Assembly: GCA_003260075.1 (NCBI GenBank)
Contig: QLIY01000522.1
Span: forward strand, 48,998 to 112,997
DNA length: 64,000 nucleotides
Direction: 5' to 3'
DNA from: Phallusia mammillata
Lineage: Eukaryota > Chordata > Ascidiacea > Phlebobranchia > Ascidiidae
Under the pieces are notes generated by a model. The model saw nothing but the letters and a program-made list of their open reading frames with translations, ran no database searches and had not been told where the DNA came from. The first letter of the stretch is position 1; the number at the start of each line of letters is the position of its first letter. Made by a program: the position numbers and the translations under genes. Shown piece by piece: positions 1 through 10,100 of this stretch.

Positions 1-540
1 GGAGAAACAAACACTAAATGTATACGTAAAAGTAAGAGAAACGAACACAGAAAATTTACCCCGTATTTTGTAAACCCTGTCCACCTTTTTTGTACCGATG
101 TACCCCCTGTGACTATTGTGAACCCAAGTCAAGAGCGTTGATGTAGTGAACGTATGAATGTAGTGTTGTTACCAAGCATATTTGATTAACTTTCCATTGG
201 CTGAACCAACAATCAAAGAACTTATCCGACGTTTCGATGTCTTTATCTGGGCAGTAGCACAATGTGACACTGTCCCAAACCAATCGTTCTTATAGCACTA
301 AAGTCTAATCCCCCCCCCCTAGTGTTGTTACCAAGCATATTTGATTAACTTTCCATTGGCTGAACCAGCAATCAAAGAACTTATCCGACGTTTCGATGTC
401 TTTATCTGGGCAATAGCACAATGTGACACTGTCCCAAACCAATCGTTCTTATAGCACTAAACAGGGTGATACAACGATAAGAAACTGCAAGTGTATTGGA
501 CTAACTGTACCAGCTAATGTTGCTTGTATTATCTTTGTAG

Positions 541-1145
541 CCGCCAAAGTCACCCTGGTGCCCGATTTTGCGGCTTGTTACGTTGCTGTGAGTAGCGGTG
601 GACGATGTGACAGTCAGCCAACCATCCACGGAAGTAAAGCGGCCTGCTGTTGTTCAGTTGGGGCAGCTTGGGGGCCCGGATGCGATGCTTGTCCTGTTGT
701 TGGAACAAGTAAGTGAAAAATTCTGATTCGGTCGGTTTGGTGTAACAATTTCGTCACCTATGATTGCTTTAAGGTTCGAACTTTGCCTATTTTTATATGT
801 ATGCTTGAATTTTGCTAATATACGTATCCACGATTGCGTAGCTGCCAGACAAAAATCTTGTTTTGTGAACGTTATATCGGTAGTTGTTGTTTATTCAAAC
901 GTAAGAGCGCAAAAATTGATTCCTCCCCCCCCCCTTTGCTAATATACGTATCCACGATTGCGTAGCTGCCAGACAAAAATCTCGTTTTGTGAACGTTATA
1001 TCGGTAGTTGTTGTTTATTCAAACGTAAACTTAACTACAATTAAAACTATTCTTGTTTCTATCCACTAGGGGCGCACAAACGACTTTGCCCGTTCGGCAG
1101 TGGCTACTTCAAAGTACCATCCGCTGACGTCACAACGCCTCCTGT
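541..1145 (+). CDS. First TB (8-Cys) domain of the LTBP-like gene
   Basis: The exon at 541-708 starts after ATCTTTGTAG and encodes the core with the diagnostic CCC triplet (AACCCSVGAAWGPG). It ends at a GTAAGT donor in phase 1. The exon from 1070 completes the domain with LCPFGSGYF, the conserved end of TB domains. Eight cysteines are visible: ACY, GRC, CCC, GC, AC and LC. Intron 709-1069 contains a spacer-linked false duplication around 925-934. Confidence 0.85.
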
Positions 1146-4100
1146 CGAATCAAACTTCGTCACCAGAAATGTGAATGTCAGTCTGAGTAGAACAGAAAAC
1201 TCGACCATCGCCTCCTCAGCTCATCAAGATGAAGAAACTACAACAGCCTACACAACACCATATGGTCCTGTTTCCACGATCAAGATTGTGGAATCGACCT
1301 ATGTTGAGAGCACGAGAGAAGAATTGCTTACTGTGCTAAATCCAGTTGAAACTCTTACGAGCAATATGCGTTCATTAGTAAGCAACGTCACGCAGGATAC
1401 ATCTTTATCAAACACTACTACACCAACAATGGAATCGGCTGTTTCTGACACTCCCAAAGCAATAAATGACCAAGACTTGGCAATTCAAAGACCCAAACAT
1501 GATACTGTGTCGTATCCTACCCACATTCCAACCCAAACTGCAGCTTTTAAACCACAAAACGGCGAAACAAATGTTCCGATTGTATTAGAACCAGTGGAGA
1601 GACAACCTGTGACAATGAAACCGTTTGAAACGGCCTCGGTTGCTGCGGTGACTATCTTTACAACGACTGACGAAACCCTGCAAGAACACGATGGAGCGCT
1701 GACTTCACATGATGTCACTCTCAAATCGGGCGGCAAACCTCAAAATTCGAATCGTATAACTGCTGAAGTTAGGCCAACAGCGTTACCTAGTGGCTCCCTA
1801 GCTTCTACAGTTGGAGTAAATCAGGCTACTAGTTCAACTAAATCTTCTCATGCTGGAGAAAACATTCATAACACAGTGGTCTCTATCTCAGACGAGGAAC
1901 AAGTGCTACACGCGAAGACAAGCAACAAAGAACCAAAGGTGGTGGATTCGATTCCCGACCAGAGTGAAAGCACTGCTAACAGCATGAAGCCGACAGTCCC
2001 AGTCCTTGACTCGTCTAGTTATCAAACTTATCATCAGAATGGTAATCCAACTTATGAAGAAACGACTGATCCACCTTTTACAAGCCACATTGATAATGTA
2101 GTTGCAACAAGACAAGAAAGCACACGCACCTTTACCTTAGAACTTGCTACTGCAAAAGACATCCAAAAACTAAACGATCTGAAATCTAGTGCAGGCAAAC
2201 GGACAAGTGTTAGTTCAACTCCAAAGCCAGTGGTAAAACATGCAAACACAGAGATGCCTGCGACATCCCATACAACTGCTGCAATCGGAGGAAATGAAAA
2301 AATTAAGGGAACCAGCCCAGTTAAACCGACAGCCATAAGTGCAACGCCGAAACCGAGTGGAACAATGCAAAGTATGGAGGACCCTACTACAAATGGACGA
2401 ACTGTTGCCGAAACAACGAAAATAAGTGAAGCGACCACAAGCGTATTAAGTACAACATACCCACGCACAACAGAAACCAATTTAATCTCAACGACTCAAG
2501 ACACCACGGCGCAGGATGGACAAGTTTTAGCTGGACTCTCCGATTTGGATTTAGACGCTTCGTTTATAGAAAAGTTCGACGACGACCAAGACGGCGACGA
2601 CGGCGATGCGCTGGATTATTGGGACGCCCTCTATGCCCATGTGCCCGAACCCGAGTATGCCAGGGTGGGTGATATCGGGCTACCACAACAGGGAATGTCA
2701 CCAGACAACTTTGGTGCACTGGCTGGTCGCCAACAGAGTGACGTCATTCATGAAGCGGTGACCGAACCTACCTCTCATGGGACGAAGGGCATTTCTGATT
2801 TTGTGACGCCGCAATCGAGTTCGGATAAGTACGTCAACAAGATAGTTTTAATTAAAAACATTACTACCTGGGAACTAATGTGTAAAGAATATATGTGTGT
2901 TGTCATCATTAGTGCAGGTTTTTAAAACAGCGATTGTTGAAACGTCTGCATGATGTATTCTATACCCAAGTTCTGTGTCAGTCATGTTTTATTTAAATAA
3001 ATCTGTGTATAGTGTTCCTAAGATTTTTCATCCTCAATTGAAAATCGATTGTTGCCTAATATGAAATAACCAAGGGATTAAATGAATGATAGTATATTTG
3101 GGGTAAAATGTATATTGAATAAAATTACACCGTATCAAACCGTTTCAAGCATGCATTATATATTTGCCTCAATTTATTTTTCTGGCAGCCAACACATACG
3201 TTTTGTTTCCAGCTCAAACGACGACAGTGAGATGAACGAATACATCGAGAACGATTCGATTGAGAATTACGATTATGGCGTGGAGATGGGGGCTTGTATC
3301 CCCTCACCCTGTATCAACGATGGGGTTTGTACCCTAACCCCCGACGGGGAATTCTTGTGCGACTGCTTGACTGGGTTTCGGGGTGAACTTTGTGAAGAAG
3401 GTAAAGTGGTTATGACATCATAATTACTAGTTGGAACACCACAATCGGACTAGGAAGCAGCTCGAAATGAAATAATAACGTTTCCACAATTGCTTTTGTT
3501 AAAAATGTCAACATATTTGCATTAGAAGCTTCCAATAATCACTACATACTCTCTGGGAGTTTTAATTTATACTTTTTGGGTGTATTGTTTTAAAGTATAC
3601 TTACCAAGACATAAATTAGAGCAAATAGTTTGGATGATGTTTTAATATGAAATTGCTTCAATATAGGGATGTTGTATTCATATTTTAATGACAAATATGC
3701 ACCTAGATAACCCATATATACAGCACTCTAGTACTTAACTTTTAAACAAAACGTTTTTTTAACTATGCGCATTGCACACAAATAACATACTAAAGTTATT
3801 TTCACAACGAATTACATAAGCTCTCATAGCACTTAATTTTTTCCCCCCCCCCATTGCTTCAATATAGGGATGTTGTATTCATATTTTAATGACAAATATG
3901 TACCTAGATACCCCATACAGCACTCTAGTACTTAACTTTTAAACAAAACGTTTTTTTTTTAACTATGCGCATTGCACACCAATTACACACTAAAGTTTTT
4001 TTCACAACGTGTATACATAAGCTCTCATAGCACTTAATTTTTCATTAAAACTTTTTTTTCAACCTTGCATTGCGCAAAAATAACACAGTCAAGCTAATTA

Positions 4101-7100
4101 AACCAATTATTTGTAATTAAGTGCCAGAAGCTATGTAACAATATTTTAACAATGTTATACTATATTGTTGCAGTGGATTGGTGCGCCTCCCAACCGTGCG
4201 AAAACCGTGGTTTGTGTGAAAACACTGAACAATCTTACCATTGTAACTGTTTGCCCGGATTTACTGGCGCAACTTGTCAAACAGGTAACACTCACTTTTT
4301 GATATTCTTTAGGCACTTACTGTGGCCTAACAAATAAGTTATTCATAACTGGGATCAGCCTTGAGACATTTATGCTCTGGCTGTGGGTTCGAATCCCACC
4401 GCAGGCTAGATTTTTATTTTTTATTTTATGGCATACCCTATGCGGAATGCAAGAGAAACCGACTTGATTCTGTATGACGACTTTAATAGGCCTGGTGTAT
4501 ATTTCGCATATGTGCCATTGCACCAATATCTCATAAAACTGTTCTGTGTTAAGCAAACAATGTACAAAAATTTAACCTGCGGCGGGATTCGAACCTATGA
4601 CCTAAACCAAGTCCCATGCGCATAACCAACTAAAGTGCACAGGTTCAGTGGTGAGCGACTGCAACGCTGCCTGCTGCGTATGACGAACAAACTTAAAATC
4701 TGTGTATTAGGAAAAAGTTAAAATGAGCTTTTTTTCAAAATATTTCTAAATCAAAACACAAGTTCGACAACGTAGTGGTGCAGTATGTGCTCAATATAAA
4801 AGCATTAAGCATTTGTAGGGCCTGAAAACCAGTTCCCTGCCGTTTATAAGTAGTTGGCAGCAAAGAAGACTTTTCATGCTCCCAACAAACTGGAGATTTA
4901 GGACAAATAATATCTTATATAGTTCAAGCCAGTGTGCGCTGTCTGCAGCTTAATTATGTTTTCAGTTTCAGATATTTGCGAATCCCTATCTTGTGCACAT
5001 GGGAAATGCCAGGAATATGCCGGTGACATCAGTTGCTTGTGTGAACCGGGATACACAGGAGTGAACTGTGATGCAGGTGGGACATTTATTTCTCAATATG
5101 ACATACGCGATACAGAGGACTTGAGACACTAGAGAACTGTCCCTAAAGTTGGTCGAACGTCCCACTGGTGGATTTTTATTGGGAAAGTTGTTCATTGCGG
5201 GATTCTTCTTGGAACTTATCTTTCTTCGTGTCCATTAGTGCCATATCTTGTTTAAATGACCAGGTTAATGTAATGTATTCACCATTTACAAACTGTAATT
5301 TGGTATTTTTGGAAAGAAAGAAATCACCTCTTACATAATTCTGCTTCAGTCCCGGTTTAAAAGAAATTGTTTTAAATTTGATGTCACAGACTTTACCTCG
5401 CCTTCTTCAAAATATAACACACCTTTCATACCATGGATACATTCACTTTCAGTTAAATCCGATTTAAAAATTGAACCAATAAAATTGACGTTTTTACCCA
5501 GACGTGGACGAATGTGAAGTGAACAAATTCGCCTGTGATCGTTCATCACCCTGCGTCAATACGATGGGGTCGTTTCGATGTCTCATTGACCTTCAATGCG
5601 ATCAAGGTTACGCCCCGAACGCTGACGGGACGATATGTGAAGGTGAGAGATTAACTATGGTGAACATACACACGTAGTGGGGTCAGCTCTGAAGTGTCCA
5701 TGAAGACCATGCGACGACATTTTCTCATTTATAAATCATAGTACGCCAGACTATTGAAGGCGTTATACCGACTCAAACCGGTCTTCCAAGCATTCCCCAC
5801 AAGGCACAACCTTGAAAAATCTGACACATTGAATAAAAAGACATTTGTGGACAAAACAAGTTGTAAAAATTTTGACTCGGTTTCTGAGCTTTATATTTTC
5901 CGCCATAAGCTCACCAGAACTTAGTGTTTAGACGTCGACGAGTGCGCGGGAAATACGAGTCGCTGTGACGGCGGAAGTTGCACAAACTCCCGAGGTTCAT
6001 ATTTCTGCACTTGTTCGCTCGGATACGTTGTCGCCGAGGATGGAAGCGCTTGCAATGGTAATCCACCTGTCAATTACGTGTCAATCACCTGTCACTTACG
6101 TGTCAATCACCTGTCAACCGACTTTCAATGTAAAACAGACAGTGTTTCACGAGGCCTAGCCTAATTGGCCAATTCTAGTCGTTATGTGAATAATTTTGTG
6201 CTGGTACACAATAATTACAGTCCACACATTGAAGGTTACAAACACCCTTATGCCTTACACAGATAACTAAAATTAAGCATCAACACAAATGCGATCAAAA
6301 AGTTATTTGTTTTGTGAATTTTTACTAAAATTTTACGAAATCCGTTCTCAAGGCACCACAATAAAAACACGAAATACAATACAAGACGAAAAACAAAGTA
6401 TTTTTTCGGAACGCGCGCTTTTTACACCATTTACATTTCTTAGTTCTATTGCTTACGAACATATTTTCCCTGCAACAACCATTATACATTGCTGCAGATT
6501 TGGACGAATGTGAAACAGTGCGGTGCGGAGAGGCAAGCGAATGTCACAACGTACCGGGAACTTATCGATGCGATTGTCCAATCAGCGGCCAGTATTACGA
6601 TTACGTCAGTCAACGATGCGTCGTCACCGCCACATCGGATGAGGGCGAGGAAGAACCGCATGAGCGGCAGGAAGAGGAAAGAATAGCGGAAGGTTAGCCT
6701 ACTTACGTTTGTCCAGTAGTTGACCTAATATTGCCTGAAATGTCGTTTTACTATAGTTGAGTCTAATTTGTTGGCAGGGGGCTTTGTTTATACGCAGCAC
6801 AGATTTCNGCATGAGAGGCAGGAAGAGGAAAGAATAGCGGAAGGTTAGCCTACTTACGTTTGTCCAGTAGTTGACCTAATATTGCCTGAAATGTCGTTTT
6901 ACTATAGTTTAGTCTAATTTGTTGGCAGGGGGCTTTGTTTATACGCAGCACAGATTTCCACGTGTCTGAATGTTCCCACCAGCTCCCTGAGTACACTGAG
7001 GACCACTGTGTGCAACATATGATGTACTCGCTGTGCACACAACATTTTATGAGCAGCATATATTTTCATGTATCCGGGCATACACACAACCTCCCTGAGT

Positions 7101-10100
7101 ACACTGTGAGCAACATTAGATGCGCACGCTGTGGCCACAAATCCAGTTTATGCGGGAAATTTGTACTTAAAATATGCCATCAACAAAATAGGGAAAATGT
7201 TCTAAAGATGTGTTGATATTTATGTGTAGTTAAAACCCATGTTTGTTGCAGTTCGTCGGTCGTGTTATGCTGACGACAGAACATGTAGTGTGGAATTGAG
7301 TTCCAACGTCACGGAGAGAGAATGTTGCTGCACATTCGGCCGAGCATGGGGCGACTGCAATAGTTGTCCATTCATCAGAACAGGTTTGTACCAAAACACA
7401 GCGAACTATGTGAAATGTTTGTTTGGCGGGAATTGGGACGCCGTATATGCCTTAAAACGAATCATAAACCATATGGTATAAATAAACGACCTCAAATAAC
7501 ATGTAGTTGCAAAAACGGCATCAAAGAGTAACGGGTGTTGGTGCATTGTTTTAACGTTTGCTCATCATTTCACGAAGTTTAGCTAAATTTTACCGGTCTA
7601 TATAGACTACTGGTTGAGAATCAATAAATACGGTAGTTGGAACTGATAACACGGGTAATATCTCGACTCATCACTATTTGCTAATGTCGTAAAACACTAT
7701 ACAATGGTTTGTTATATTCGACAGCTTCTTTTCGCCTCCTCTGCCCCCACGGACACGGACTTATCCCTGCTTTAGATTCGTTCAATGTTCAGGATGTTGA
7801 CGAATGTTCGGTGTTTGGAAATTCGGTTGCCTGTCCCAATGGCAGATGTCATAACTCGTACGGAGCGTTTGAATGCCAGTGCTACCGTGGATTCTACTAC
7901 AATCGGCGAATTCACGCTTGTCAAGGTAGGAAACTCATAAAAACGAATAAATAAAATAAATATTGTTGTAATACTGCACGGACAGTTTTGACCTCAGGCA
8001 GAAAGTTTGAAAGCCTAAAATATAAATAGGAGCACTTTACACGGACTTGAAAAGTAATTTTATAAAAAAAACATGACTGCCAGAACTTGCAGAATAAATC
8101 ATGCAGATGTTTCAACGACCTGTAGTCAGTGGTGGGATTCAGTCGGTTCGCACGGATTCTACACAACCGTCTCACGAAATTTTATGAGATCAGTGAACCG
8201 GTTAGCATTACTGGTTACTGTCAATTTTTGTAACAGAACCGGCTGAAAAATGTGACTTTTGTGATAGAACCGGCTGACAAAAAAATTGAATCTCACCACT
8301 GCCTGTATTGGTATACTAATGATGACAACAGCGATTGTTGAAACGTCTGTATAATGTATTTTATGAAGCTCTCTCGCAGTTGTGTTTTTAATTTAAATAA
8401 AAATGCTATTAACCCGTTCTTAGCCTTTTCAACGGTCGCCTGTTTAATGACTTAACCTGTATTCCCCATTTTAAGCTACAAATGACAATTCCGCTTTGCG
8501 AATTGTGTGCTGTTGCTAATGGTGTTGATAAAAAGTAACTTTTCAAATTTAAATATGTTTTAGATTTTAATGAATGTACCCTCCCATACAAGTGTGTGGA
8601 TGGAACTTGCATTAATACTGTCGGATCTTTTCACTGCAAATGCCCTCCTGGGTCACTGCCACGGTTTGTGTCATTGGGAATCGCTTGCTTCAAAGCAGGT
8701 GAGTTGACTAGGCCGAATATGTGCATAATTTTGCGTTTTTTCAAGTTTAAAACGGTTTCCAAACAAACAAACCAACTAAAAGTATAACTTTCTGCTGCTT
8801 AAAAGCGTAAAGTACAATAAGTAAAGTAAACCTCGGTTAAACCGGATTCGGTGAATCCGAATCTTCGTCTAATTTTGACAAAACTTAAGGTACAAACGAT
8901 TTGTAACGGGGTAAGGCTTAAACTAATCCCCCCCCCCCAACGGTTTCCAAACAAACAAACCAACTAAAAGTATAACTTTCTGCTGCGTAAAAGTGTAAAG
9001 TACAATAAGTAAAGTAAACCTCGGTGAATCCGAATCTTCGTCTAATTTCGACAAAACTTAAGGTACAAACGATTTGTAACGCGGTAAGGCTTAAACGAAT
9101 CGACATCAGTTAATCCGGAGACATTTTTAGGTCCAAACGGGTCCGGATTAACCAAGGTTTACTGTAGTTTGTTTTTGTTGGATGGAATATCGAAATAGTT
9201 TTTAACCCCCAACCGGCTTGTGTTGGAATTCATTGAACTATGGTTGCAAGATTTTGGGTTAAAATACACGACTTGTTTTAAGTCATAAATGCAGACCATA
9301 GTGGTGTAATGACTCCACCAAAAATTTAGAAATAAAATGTTACTGCAACAAATTAAACTTATTTCAAATCACAACCCGAAATACTTGGACTTGCATCGTA
9401 ACTAATATTGTCTCGTTCAAGTTTACAGAACTGGTTACGTGTCTTTAGGTTCGGTTGCTTTGTCTACAAGAACTCCTACAGTCGCACTACCTACAATAAC
9501 AACTACAACACCAGCAACAACAACAACACACAGACAGAGAGTTGCGACACTAAATCTGCAGCCCTGCTATACAGAGTTGTCTGCGAACTCGATTTGTGAT
9601 AACAGCTACAACAGAAATTCTACGTACCAGGTACAATTCCTCATTACTAACATAGCCTAAACAATTCACTTTTGGATTCTGTTCCAAAAAAGCGTGTAAA
9701 TGAAGGTACAATTTTGCATTGGAATTTGGTGGACTAGGCAAATTTGGATAAGATTTTAACATGTTTATATTTTTGCTCAAAAATCGCAGAAGTGTTTTGA
9801 AACTTCGTCTTGCTGTTATCGCATTGCCCAACCCTAACTTATATTTTTGCAAGCCAAAACTTGCTCTTACGATGTTGGCCCTAATCAAAATCATCATTGC
9901 TACTTTAACTATGTTAACAAGGAAACGTTTCAATGGACTTTGATACTCCTTTAAATATAGGGCTAGGTCTAAATTTCTTATTTTTTGCGGTGCAGTACTG
10001 GCACAACGGATTTTACCTTTGTAACGCCTCAAACTAATCACTTTGTGCAGGATTGTTGCTGTGCAGATGGTGATTCGTGGGGATATTCCTGTTCCAAATG

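Noticed and set aside
310..319. C-run-linked repeats as long terminal repeats, CRISPR-like arrays or tandem exon duplications
   Set aside because: Each locus has its own unrelated repeated sequence, always adjacent, with the same 10-base filler; copies end at arbitrary points in exons or introns.
2052..2480. Antisense open frame of 142 codons in the hinge exon
   Set aside because: Shadow of a low-complexity coding exon; no family features.
4386..4640. tRNA genes suggested by B-box sequences
   Set aside because: Acceptor and T-arm pairing fail and the same segment recurs within longer SINE-like repeats.
9550..10041. Minus-strand open frame of 163 codons
   Set aside because: Runs across two LTBP exons and an intron on the opposite strand; no recognisable features.
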